From Haplosporangium gracile (taxonomy: Eukaryota; Mortierellomycota; Mortierellomycetes; Mortierellales; Mortierellaceae), in contig JAAAUF010000798.1 in assembly GCA_015499985.1 (NCBI GenBank), forward strand, positions 1-19,382: a stretch of 19,382 nt of DNA. The letters are read 5' to 3'. Shown piece after piece: positions 1-10,278 of this stretch. Position numbers and translations under genes: made by a program. How positions within the stretch are numbered: the first letter of the stretch is position 1; every line of letters starts with the position of its first letter. Under the pieces are notes generated by a model. That model was not told the DNA's origin. It was given only the letters and a program-made list of their open reading frames with translations, and did not search any database.

Positions 1-45
1 CCGCCTGTCACGCGGAAGACCGGGGTTCAATTCCCCGCCAAGGAG
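1..45 (+). tRNA. tRNA-Asp (anticodon GTC), 3' part only
   Basis: The 5' half lies outside the window. What remains folds as expected: anticodon stem CCGC (1-4) pairs with GCGG (12-15) around a seven-base loop whose anticodon is GTC at 7-9. A four-to-five base variable loop follows, then T stem CGGGG (21-25) and CCCCG (33-37) around TTCAATT, which carries the B box. The 3' acceptor strand is 38-44 and the discriminator base is G45. No CCA is encoded, as usual for eukaryotic nuclear tRNA genes. A GTC anticodon reads Asp codons. The acceptor 5' strand cannot be checked. Confidence 0.93.
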
Positions 46-50
46 CTTTC

Positions 51-62
51 TTTTGTTTTTTT
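51..62 (+). terminator. Pol III terminator of the tRNA-Asp gene
   Basis: TTTT at 51-54 and a seven-T run at 56-62 lie 6 to 17 bases after the tRNA 3' end. A run of four or more T is the standard RNA polymerase III stop. Confidence 0.85.
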
Positions 63-250
63 GCAAGCGTCGCGTCTTTCTTCTTTGTCAGCCTTGATCA
101 AGAAAGGAAGCGTGTTTGGAAAACGTACTTTTGATATACGGCTGTTATTCTTCAAAACATAACTTTTTTTTTTTACAAACTATGATACAAACAAGGATAA
201 AAAATATGTGTCTGACTTCCTCTTTCCTCTACCCTCCCTTAGACCTTTCT

Positions 251-3200
251 TCAAACATCAAAGAACTCGTTCCACTGATACATCCCCTCAGACTGCAAGA
301 TATCTACGGTCGACGTCGACGTCGAAGCCTCAGCCTTGAACCGCTGCCGCGTCGCAGAGACCGCAGCCTTGTACTGTGACGCCGTCGTTGAAACCGACAG
401 CTCTACCATCGACATTGCACGCCTCGTCCTCTTTGCCTTCGCGGCCGCGGCTACTTTTTTATTCTGGTACTGGACATTGTCATGGGCGGCGTCGTCCAGG
501 AGCTGGCGAAGCTCTTCTTCCATCTCCTGATCGGCTTCTGTTTCGAGGTCGCCTTCGCTCAGTGCATCCTGACGACGCTGTCTCGGGTCCTGCTGCTTCT
601 TGTCAGTCGTACCCCCTGCAGTTGCCGAAGAAGGGGGAGGTGGCGGGGCGAAGAGGTGGATAGATTTATTCATCCACGTCTTCGATCTAGAAATGGCCAT
701 AGGAGGTGAGGAGAGTAACATCGACCGGGACCGGGCAGCCATCGCGGAGGGAGACATGAACATGACACTCTGTGAACGCATCTTTTGGTCCCACTGCAGC
801 TTCAGTCGTTGTGCGGGGTCGTTCTGGACATTTGTTGATAGAGCTTCGGTTCCGGTTGGAGGCAAAGTTCCGTCTCCTTGTGGGGTAGGAGTAGGTGGAG
901 GGGGTTTCGTAAGGGCGTCCAAGAGCAGGGCGGTGGCTGAAGGGGTAGTTGTCGGTGGTTGGTTGGGGACATCAGACCATGACAGCTTTCGACTCGGGAA
1001 CAGCGCCAAAGAAGACGAGGACGACAGGTGTGCTTTACCTCCGCTGGCCACTACTCCTATTTCAGGCGTTGCGAGAGGAGTGGAGGGAGTGGCTGGGGTA
1101 GTAACACCTCCAGAGTAAAGAGTACTACCTGGAGTCATACTTCCAGATCCCTGGTGCCTCAGTGACGGATTATTCAAGAGTGTTGATGGTGTAGACGAGA
1201 GAAGCGTGGTTGTCGAGGCCGATGCAGAAGTTGCCTCCGAGGCTGGTGTCAACATGTTAGACGACGCATACGAAGAAGTCGATAGTGTCGAAAGAACCGA
1301 GTAAGAAAGAGAAGCACGAGATTTGACAGCCCGGATCCGACTCAAAGTCGACAGACCAATAGCGCTCGCTTGACAAGCGGGCGGGTTAGTGTGCGACGAT
1401 GAGATGGTCGATGTTACAACCATAGCCTGAGGGCGAGGTGGCCTAATAGCATTTGCAGAACTGGGTGTCGACGGCCGCGAGGGCGGAGGAGAAAAGACCT
1501 GTGACGACTTGGCACTGACATTCAGAGACTCTGAGAGCACATTAGCAAACCAGGGCGACAATGGCGAATCAATAACAGCAAGCGACCCCAATGGGTCCAC
1601 TTCCTGACTCGGCACCCTTTCCTTCTTCCTCACACTACCACTTTCTCCTGCTTCTTCTGCTGCAGGCTCATCAAATGGGTGCACTCGACTCGACCCATCG
1701 ACAGGGCCTTTACCCTTCTGAGTTCGTTTGAGGTCCGGACTAGACTCTTGTCGCAGTCGCTGCTGTTCCATCCACGCCAGCTCCTCCTCATCAACTTCTT
1801 CCTCACCTTCCTCAATCACCTCGGTGGCATCATGTTCTACATAGCTGTTCTCAAACCGTCCTTCCTCGTAGTGATCCTGCTGTGGCCCACGCTTCCTGGC
1901 TCCGTTCTCGTAGTACTGGCAACGGCCTCGATCCAACACTAGTAACATGTATCCTGAACTTTGTTGTCGCGTTTGTGGCTTGTCGGGTGAGGCTGCTTCC
2001 GAGTCGTTTGGTTGCTGAATCGAGGCAGTGGCGTTGGGGACAGAAGTTGCTGTCGACGGATCCGCAAGGAAGATATTGCCGCCACCACTGCTGCTACTAT
2101 TACTACCACCAGCGCCGTCAAGAGATTGAGAGGAAGGTGATGATTGGACAGGAGAAGTGGAGGAGGAAGGGAAGGATGGCAAGGGGGTAACAGTACTGGT
2201 GATAGAGGTAGTAGTAGATGCAGGTTTAGTGGCGTCGAGCGCCGCACCTTTCGGGTATATTAAAACTTGCTGTAGCTGTTGCTCCGCCTCCACCCTCAAC
2301 TTCTTCTGTCTGTCTAATTCTTGCTGCTCCAGCAGGACCCTTCTCCGCCGTTGCCGCTCCTGCTCCTCCAACTCTAAGAGCTGCTCCAACGGCATAATAT
2401 GGTTATGAGATGCATACTGGCCAGGGCGACTCAGACACAGATCCTTCTTGCTGCTGCTGCTATCCCTACTATCATTGTTACTGTTGTCGTAGTTGTTTTT
2501 GTTGTTGTTATTGTTGTTGACGGCATCTGGCGGTGGGCGACTGCTGGTGATGCCACGCGGATTCGTTTCAGGACCGCTGAGGGCGTCGAGTGACCCTACA
2601 AGTGGAGAGACGATGAGGTTCATTCAGTCTCTTGTAAAAACCTTGATCGCCGAACGAAGACTGAAGCATCATGAAGCCGTTCCCAACCATCTTGTCGCCA
2701 CCGCTCTGGTCGTCGCCCTTGCTTTTACGCAAATCACCACTCTTGCCACCAAAGCGGTCCTCCAAAACTCTCTTGTCAAAGTAAGATGCAACAAGACATC
2801 CAATCATGCCCTCATCATAACCGCCCTCAATCCAATAGTCCGTACTTGCGTTCTTGTCGTGATGAGACGACAAGCCATTAATCAATTTGATGTCGGTTGT
2901 CGCCGACTTGGTAGACTTTTTCAGCGGCTGCTCGCGAGGGTCGTGCACAAGGGTAGGGTATACCTCTGCGGTAGTGGGGGCGGCGGCTACAAAGAGGATA
3001 CCGCTGTCGGGTTGACGCTGTCGCTGGAGGGAAGCGAATGATGTCATGAAGTGGACACGATCCTCAGCCTCGTACTGGTCCTCGCTCTCGTCATCGCTGC
3101 TGCCGAGGTTGGTGCCATCACGACGATGAGCATAGCGATGTTGACCATGGTAAACCTTAGAGAGAGGTGACTGCCGAGTGGGGTCAAGACGAGGGTCGGC

Positions 3201-5312
3201 CATAGGGTCACCACCCATGACCATACCTCCAAACTTATCTGCAGTCTCCTTCACATTCGCAAGCTGGGTCATGGAACGTTCACGAAGAGCACGAACACCC
3301 ATCATCAGCTTGTCCGTATCGCTTCCAGCGGTGGGGGAGGCCATCGCCGCAACATCGAGCGAGCGCTTATGGTCAGTGCGGTTCTTGGATTTAACCTGCA
3401 TCGCAGCAATGTAAGCGCTGTAGGTCGTGTACCGGACGCGACGTTGACGGAACTGATTCTGGTGGCTGCTCTGGGGGGCAGTGCTCTGTCGACCGTGTCG
3501 GGTTGTTCTCTCGGGAAGCAAGTTCAACAGATTGGTAACACCACGCAGACGGTCGGTAGTCCTTCCTTCATCATCCTCATCATCCTCCTCCAACAGCGAA
3601 CCCGAGTCGTCCTCGACAAGTCCAGTCACAGTATCAGCCTTGCCACCATTCAACCACTTCTTGGGTGACCGGGCCTCAGTCATCTGTTGCTGCTGGTGTT
3701 TCTGGATCTGGTGCTTCCACCGCCGTTCACGAATACGACAGTGCTGTTGCCAATAGTCGTTCCGGTCAGGGTATCCCGGGAAGTTGGGGTCATCGGCAAG
3801 CAGGATGATCTCAGTATCGATTGTCCGGACCGAGGCCCGATCCCATCGGTCGTCATAAAAGATCTGACTGTCCGGATGCCACTCAAACTCAAAGGCTGGG
3901 TAGAAGTCAACGAACTGTTGGCCTGCTTGGGAATCAGTTGCTGTCGGAGAATCATTCATCTCTCTAGTGGAGTCCATCGGTGGAGGCAAAAGGATGTTGG
4001 GATCGAGATTTCGGGAGGAATGGGAACCAGCTCCGGTGCGCATCTGACGAGTAAGGTAGAAGGGTGACAGCAGTCTGGACGGTGCCTTCTTCAGAGTTGA
4101 TGATTTGTGATGGCCGCCTCCGTTTTCTGAACTCGCTGTCGCTGTTGGGCTAGGAACAACAACAACCCAGTCCGAATCAGGTCCAGGTGCATCGTTTAGA
4201 TCCTGTACTGAATTTTCAGGAGGAACCTGGGTGCTGTCTATGTACTCCGTGACAGCCTGCTTGGCTATCTCCTTCTGCTTCTTGGATCCAGACCCGGAGA
4301 CGATGATTCTGGGGCGAGTGTCGAGTTTGGGCAGTTTGGGGAGGAGGCCTCGTCGCTTCTTGCGTTGAGGTGGCTGTTGTTGTTGCTGGATCTGGTCCTG
4401 ATCCTGCTCCTGAACTGATTGTAATAGCTCTGGTTGCGATTGTTGTTGCTGTGCCCCTTGTTGCTTGTTTCTGAATGTGTTGGACAGGAACGCGCCAATA
4501 GGAATCTGTAATGATCCTGTGGACCGACGCTTCTTCTTCAACAATGCTGCCACCTTATCCTTGCCTACCGTTGTATAGACCTCTGGATCCGAAAGAATGC
4601 GCTCCTCAGAGTCTTGACGTGTCTTGCTTGTGCTGAACAATGATCCAAAGCGAGATCGAGAACTGATCTTCCCTGAGGTGGAGGGGCTGGTTAAGCTGGT
4701 TGGGATAGTGGGCGTGAAGGGTTCGGGAGAGGCAGAGAGGAGCCTGTTGGCAGAGTGGTTGGTCGCCAAAGGTGTGGAGGGTACAGAGGGTGAAGTGGGC
4801 ATGCGGATACGAGGCGAAAGTGGAGAGGGTGAGAAGGATGTCGATGTAGGGCTGGACAAGGCCGACATGTGCTGCTGCTGCTGTTCCTGAAGTGAGAGAG
4901 GGAGGAAGGTCTTTGAGATGTGGAGTTGTGAGATCAGATCGGAGGAGGGAGATGAAGGTCGAGGGATGATGTCGGGGTCGAGTCTCTCCAGATGACAGGC
5001 AGAGAGTGAACTGTGGGCGTTCTTAGACGTTATTTGGCTGCCCTTCCGCCTCGGCTTGCCAGTATCTTTGTCCTTGCCTTTATCCTTTAGATTTATTGAT
5101 TTACGGCTGTCGCTCCGTCCAAGGGTTAGCGGTAATGGTGTGACGAAGTCGACTGTGTTACCGCCGCTTTTGCCTTCCGCCACAGGGATGACAACGATCG
5201 AAGACGGCGAACCAGGGGTGCTGCCAGAACGAGCGTGAGCATGTCGATTTTTCTGAGACGAGTTGGGAAACAGGTTAGGAAACGAGTGTCGGAATACGTT
5301 GGACAGCGGCAT
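251..5312 (-). CDS. Large Ser/Gln-rich, mostly disordered protein of unknown function (two exons, about 1671 aa)
   Basis: I do not recognise this protein. Exon 1 is 5312-2642 and exon 2 is 2595-251. Removing a 46-nt GT-AG intron joins them in frame and gives 1671 residues. The ATG at 5312 sits in ACAAAAATGC after a CA-rich leader and is the first Met of the open frame. Most of the protein is Ser/Pro/Thr-rich, with poly-Gln (about 143-147, 288-291, 309-313), poly-Asn (about 917-924) and acidic stretches (about 568-582 and 1146-1166). Islands with folded-looking composition are about 466-535 (many Trp, Tyr, Phe, His) and about 824-860. A short charged coiled coil lies at about 958-1001. Basophilic kinase-type sites (R-x-x-S/T) recur near the C terminus. 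No membrane segment or signal peptide is visible. A scaffold or signalling role is only a guess. Two separate genes are possible but less likely, because the frames join cleanly. Confidence 0.75.
2596..2641 (-). other. Intron of the large Ser/Gln-rich gene (46 nt, donor uncertain)
   Basis: The first frame closes and the next opens in this stretch. Donor CAAG|GTTTTT at 2641 and acceptor CTTGTAG ending at 2596 join phase 1 to phase 1, reading D-Q-G-S-L-D. The donor is weak and no canonical CTRAY branch site is seen. A second donor, GTAAAA at 2728, gives a 133-nt intron that is also in frame and would remove 29 residues. Confidence 0.6.
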
Positions 5313-6272
5313 TTTTGTAGCTGGATGGTGGTAGTGTGAGTTGTTGTGAGCTGGTGGTATTAAGGTATATTAGGGGATTGATTAGGGTATGTGAAAGGTT
5401 TGCTGCAGGGGTGGTTGATTTGGCAAAAAAAAAATAGATAGATGGATGGACGAGGGAGATGAGATTGGATGTCGACAGAGCGGGAAGGGATCTCTATCTA
5501 TTTCGCACGCGTATTTTCAGGGATCTCGTCTCTGTTTTTTGTTGCAGCATGAATGTCCGCATGAAAGAGAGAAAGAGAGGATGGCGACAAAGGGCAGGGA
5601 TGGAGCGGGAAGAAAAAAAAAGAGAAAGTTGTAGCAATGAGTTAGAAACCTGGTTGATGCCCGGTATTCCTTCAATGGTCAAAGATGGGTACACAAAGGT
5701 AACAACTGTGTGTATAAACAAAAGAGACGAAGAGAGCGCCAGTGCCACGTTGTTTCGTCAGTGCTCTCATAAAATAAAATTTGAGTTGAAGGGAGTAACG
5801 TACTTATAAGCGTGTGCACGCGGATGTGCAACGACCATGAGGCAACCAAGAAAAAGGGCGAGGGAGAAAGAAGAAGGAAGAAGAAAGGAGGAGGCGGGGA
5901 AGGGGTTTAAATGAGAAACGAGAAAGAGAAAAAGAAGAAAAGAACAAAAAAAAAAAAGTGCACGAGAAGAAAAATATAAATACTGAGTGGTTGTACAGGG
6001 AGAGTAATTGAGAGAGTAAGAGTGAGGGGAGAAAGGAGGCATGGGGAAGGAGAGAGAGAAGAAGGGAAGGGGAGGGGAAGGGGAGAGGAAGTGATAAAAT
6101 ACAGACAGAAAAGGAGAGATGGGAAAGGATTGTCCGACTGGACTGTCCGTGTGTTTGCTCTGTGCGTGTGTCTGTGTGTAATCCGAGCGACAAAAGGAAA
6201 AAGAAGAACGTCGAAGGACGTGTTGTTGACGTTGCTGTTATTGTTGGTGTTATTGTTGGGAAAGAGGGTAAC

Positions 6273-6273
<1 letters not shown>

Positions 6274-6321
<48 letters not shown>
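6274..6321 (+). repeat. (CAA)16 microsatellite
   Basis: Sixteen uninterrupted CAA units lie in the intergenic region about 960 bp upstream of the large - strand gene. Frames through it read poly-Gln, poly-Thr or poly-Asn on + and poly-Cys, poly-Leu or poly-Val on -. None of these belongs to a supported gene. Confidence 0.97.
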
Positions 6322-8199
6322 GAGAACAACATCAAACACATTAGAAAAGTACCTATCAGTATTACTAGTACTCCCTCATTCTCCTCTTTTCACGCGGTTA
6401 CAAACGACAGATTCTTGGACGTCGTTCGTTCAGCAAGTGATATCCATTATTCGTTGGCGCCATTCCTAGTCTTCCTGTCTCTTCATGTGCTGTTGTTTGT
6501 TGAGTAAAAAAACACATCAGGAAAGGACTGGGAGATATGTGAAAGGTGGAAAATATGTCTCCGTCTCCTTTTCCTTACCGGACAAAAGAAAAAAAGAAAA
6601 GAAAAACTGGGATTGGAAAGAAGGGAATAAAATAAGTGCAAGGAGGCACTCGAATGATATTGAACAGAGAGAGAGATAAATGGGACAAGACAGAGAGAGA
6701 TAGTGCAAAAGCGGAAGAGAAGGAGAAAGGGGAGAAAGGAGAAAGATGGATGCTGTTGAGGAACAATAATTAGGTGTGCCGTGTATGTGAGGGCAAACAA
6801 GGTTGAAAGGGACAAAAGACGCCTCTTGGCGCTAATAAAGACTATCTTAGTGTTAATTCTTACCCCGAAGAAATGAAAGGGCAAATGCCTTACTTGGTGT
6901 ATTGTGTTTTTGATCGTTAATAAACGGGAAAGGGTGGAGAAGGAAAAATGGAAGGAAAAGCGCGATTGTGAAAAGGAGGATGGAGGTTGACAAGGAGTGA
7001 GGGGAAGTATGGTACAACAACGAACAACAGCAAAGAAAGAGAACGAGAACGAGAAAAAAAAAAAAAGAAGGCAAAGTGTGGATTCGGGAAGAGAAGATGC
7101 ATAACATTTCCTGTCCACTAGCCCTCTTTCCTTTTTATTTCATCTCTCGCCCTCTCTTTTTCTCGCTCGAGCTCTCTCTCCTATCTATCTTCTCGCACTC
7201 ACTGGTGTTTTTACTCAACCATTCACCTTTCTTTTCCCCATCGGACATGCATATAACATACCAGATCACTTACCTCTCCTCTGAGGCATTCTCACTCACT
7301 CATAGAGAAAGGGTCAATTGATTGCCATTAGTGCGGAGTAGTTATATGCTGAACCCATCCCTTCTGTTCAACTTAACGCATAGACAGGATCAAAGGGGCA
7401 AAGGGGCAGGTGGTCGTATCTTGACATAGCAACATTAATGGTGGATGAAGGTGGTTCAGAAGAGAGAGAAGGGGCGATAAAGAGAGAGAGTGAGAGAGGA
7501 TTGAGGGCAAATTGCTCAATAACAGCAGGGTTTTGTTTCTTAACGTTAGTCAGCATAGAATGTGAAAAAGGTATAAAAACTAAAGGGAAAAAAAGAGGGC
7601 GGGAACAAAAAAAACCACCTTGGCTTCTCCTTTATGACATTGATCGAGTCAGCAAAAACCAAGGCCGGTGTTGCTGCACCCCTTGGATGTGGTAATAATA
7701 AAAGAGGTGGCAACATAGGTGACACCCCGTTGGTAGGAAAAAAAGGGGACTGCATGCAGCTTTTATTTTCAGCATGAACCCCACGGTCGAAACAAATACA
7801 TCATTCGGAAGAGAGAGAGAAAAAAAAGAAAAGTGCACGAACAAAAACAGAGTGATCCCGATACTGCCATCACTATCATACAACACCTGAAACAAAACAA
7901 ATGTCAATGCTTGTCAGCGGACCATGCCGCAAAATACCAAGAGAATCTTATGCATTGGCGCTTAAGCCATGGCGTTACTACTTCTAACCAACGAACACAT
8001 ACGATATTAGTGTCATTGTTTTCTTGTCACAGTAAGAAAAAGCAACATACCTCTTTATAGAGCTTTTTCACTGTTGTATGTCCATCTAAACCACCTCAAA
8101 CATTGCTACTGCGCTCGTAGAAACCGTTTATCCATGAAAATCCAACCAAAAAAGCAAAATGAAAGGGAGGAGGTAATCATGGGTACGATCAACGTACGT

Positions 8200-8205
8200 T
8201 TTATT
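8200..8205 (-). promoter_or_regulatory. Polyadenylation signal AATAAA of THG1
   Basis: AATAAA on the - strand starts only two bases after the TAG stop of THG1 (8210-8208). It is followed by the perfect 10-bp palindrome AACGTACGTT at 8191-8200. The closeness to the stop implies a very short 3' UTR if the signal is used. Confidence 0.6.
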
Positions 8206-8207
8206 TT

Positions 8208-9519
8208 CTAAGACTGGAGCTTCTTCTTTTTCTCAGGTGCAAGGATATAGGCGCCACGTCCAGTCCAGAACTTTTCGCCGATAATGTCGATATGGTCAAT
8301 AACAACACCCTTCTTCATCCTCTTGAATGCAGACGCCTCCTTCTTGGCCGCGGGCCCTTCCTCTGCATCCTGCTGCTCTGCTTCATTTGCATCAATGGAT
8401 CGCTTCTTGCCTTCACTACTACTGTTGCTGCTACTGCTCTCCTGTATAACTGTCTCCTGTACTACTATGGGGCTGTCGATGGCGATCGGCGTTGACTGCC
8501 CTGATGATGCCTGTGAGACAGGTTCTGAAATTGGATCTGGACCATTCTGCAACCCGGGCACTAATGTTGCTGTATCTGGTGCTGGGATCACCTTTGCTGA
8601 TTTGGATCCTGGTAATGTCTCTGGTAATGCTGGGATGGTGGCGTCCTTGTCCGCGTCCTTTGGGATCTGCTCTCGCAACAGGACACTTCCTTTCCTGTAC
8701 ATAGCTGGCAGTTTGCTGTAGTTGGTGTTGAACTCTGTAAACAGCATCTCGTTCTTGTCCTTTGAATCCGTGCCCTAATTCACATCAAAATAATAGATAT
8801 GACTGATGGGTGAGTCACGATGCTACCTGTTTGCTTACCGTCTCAGCAGAAAGTAAGCAGATCGGATCCAGTGTTTCGACTTACACATAGCCTGGCTTCT
8901 GCTGCTTTGGGTGTAAGACCGCCTTCCTCGACAAGGGCCCAGAACGAGGTGTTGAAGAGATTGTTGATATGAGTGTCAGCTTGGCGCCATGCAAAGTAGT
9001 CCTTGACCTCGACTTCCGAAGGGTAGAGAACAGCGCGTCCATCAAAGACAGGCGGGTATAAGGGTCGCTTCAGATCCGTAAAATAGTCGTTCCAGTAGTA
9101 GACATAGGCCGAAGTAAAAAGTGAGACGACAGTCGAGACGATCTTTGCTTCCCGTCGTTGGTATAGATCGGTCGATTTGCGAAAGAGAAAAGAGTATTCA
9201 TCCGACTCTCCAAAGGCGAGGAGGATGTCGTCCAGTTCGTGCATAACACAGCGTGCGGCGTGGTTCATCAGGTTAATCCCTCGGACGTCGTTTGGCTTTG
9301 CAAAGTCGTGTGTCTGTGAGAATCTAGTAGAGATTATGTACGGTGTTTAGTGGCGCTTCCTGAGTGTGTTTTTTCCTTGCCCTTAAGAGTGAAGTGAATG
9401 AGCTTGTTTGCTTACTTGTGGAATCCTTTTCCATCAATGCGGACGAGGACATAGACATTCCTGAGCATCCTGTCGTCCGTCTCGAACTCCTTGACGTATT
9501 CGTACTTTGACTTTGCCAT
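8208..9519 (-). CDS. THG1: tRNA-His guanylyltransferase (Thg1), three exons, 369 aa
   Basis: Thg1 adds the G at position -1 of tRNA-His by 3'-5' nucleotide addition, which histidyl-tRNA synthetase needs. Exons are 9519-9416, 9323-8885 and 8774-8208 (1110 nt with stop). The start reads MAKSKYEYVK, as in other eukaryotic Thg1 proteins. The metal-binding Asp29 is in IDGKGFH, and Asp76 with Glu77 are in GESDEYSF. HINNL is at 153-157 and MYRKG at 206-210, and the conserved DIIGEKFW is near the C terminus. Both introns fall at points that restore the family sequence without gaps (HKFSQTHDF and RLCGTDSKDKNE). The length exceeds the roughly 240-300 residues usual in yeast and animals because of an extra region of about 95 residues between MYRKG and DIIG. 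That insert is Pro/Ser/Glu-rich and ends in basic clusters. The catalytic residues are intact, so the enzyme should be active. Confidence 0.97.
8775..8884 (-). other. THG1 intron 2 (110 nt)
   Basis: Donor TGT|GTAAGT at 8884 and acceptor GAATTAG ending at 8775 have phase 0. Splicing gives RLCGTDSKDKNE, which matches the family around the start of the third exon. A second donor-like GGTAAGC lies inside the intron, and nothing supports its use. Confidence 0.93.
9324..9415 (-). other. THG1 intron 1 (92 nt)
   Basis: Donor CACAA|GTAAGC at 9415 and acceptor CTACTAG ending at 9324 give a good fungal intron. A branch-like ACTAAAC lies about 20-25 nt before the acceptor. Splicing restores Lys35 and reads HKFSQTHDF in frame. 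Confidence 0.95.
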
Positions 9520-9545
9520 GGCCGTTTTGTTGTCCGTTGAAAGTA

Positions 9546-9569
9546 TGTCCGTGTGTCCGTGTGTCCCTG
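9546..9569 (-). repeat. Three tandem 8-bp units in the THG1 5' leader
   Basis: TGTCCGTG occurs twice and TGTCCCTG once on the + strand, directly in tandem. The array ends 27 bp upstream of the THG1 ATG, so it probably lies in the 5' UTR. Confidence 0.9.
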
Positions 9570-9927
9570 CGAATGATGTTTGGGGAGATGCAGACAAAAA
9601 AAAAAGAGTTTTTGACACAAAAGGCAGGGGAAATAAACAACGAACAGGTGCAAGTGACTGCTCACACTTACAATTCACAAGGAGATTTTAGTTTGGGCGC
9701 GTGGGCAAAAATGTATGGTATCACTTACTGAGCGTATCAATGGCCAGCCCACGCGTCATGCCTTGTCAGTTGATTTGCTTTGCCCCTTTTTTTTCTTCTT
9801 TTTACCTTTTTACAGACACAAGCTACACTGTCTGCTTGTCTCACTGACGACAATGGGCGTCTGTGTGCCTGGCCCTGTTGTTGCGAGGACACACATACTC
9901 ATACGATCGATGCAGGTGAACAGGAAC

Positions 9928-9953
9928 AAAAAAAAAAAAAAAAAAAAAAAAAA
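9928..9953 (+). repeat. A26 homopolymer run
   Basis: Twenty-six uninterrupted A lie in the divergent promoter region about 410 bp upstream of THG1 and 540 bp upstream of the coiled-coil gene. It could act as a nucleosome-excluding poly(dA:dT) tract. Its exact length may be affected by sequencing error. Confidence 0.9.
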
Positions 9954-10278
9954 GGGTTAGCGTACAGGGGTAGTCAAGGCAGAGGAGGAGTGGAGTGGAG
10001 CTAAGCAGGCCATAAACAAGGTCGGAGGGCGGATCATGGTTGAATGACCATCCCTTTTCACCCCTTCTTTCTCTCTCTCTGCCCTCTGCGCGAATACTCT
10101 TGTCATCCAAAGTCTTTGTTCTTCCTGTTTTTGCTGCTGTTCTTCATGTTGTTTTTTTCTTTTCTCTCTTTCTTTTCCTTCACTTCTTTCCTTCTTTCTT
10201 TCCTTCATCCAAACAACACTCGATCGACTTCCATTCTTCACAAAAGCAACGACAAGCGCTCACAAGCATAAACACCCT

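Larger units (their letters stand above)
5313..8207. other. 2.9 kb intergenic region upstream of the large gene and downstream of THG1
   Basis: No convincing gene is seen. From about 5830 to 7080 the + strand is strongly purine-rich, so the - strand is CT-rich. That is the look of the leaders upstream of other genes here, and it suggests a long promoter or 5' leader for the gene starting at 5312. From about 7110 to 7300 the asymmetry reverses and the + strand becomes CT-rich. The rest is AT-rich with short A runs. Open frames in this stretch encode only Leu/Phe/Ser or Arg/Glu/Lys runs and carry no domain. Confidence 0.7.

Noticed and set aside
600..1118. A 172-codon + strand Gly/Val-rich open frame
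   Set aside because: It is antisense to exon 2 of the large - strand gene, explained by Ser/Pro/Thr codons read in reverse, and it has no homology I can recognise.
5804..6341. Overlapping - strand open frames with poly-Cys, Phe and Leu runs
   Set aside because: They read through the CT-rich strand and the (CAA)16 microsatellite. Several frames are open at once, and there is no domain and no good start context.
6483..7118. A 211-codon - strand open frame rich in Phe and Ser
   Set aside because: It is low-complexity translation of a CT-rich strand. Alternative frames are equally open and nothing recognisable is encoded.
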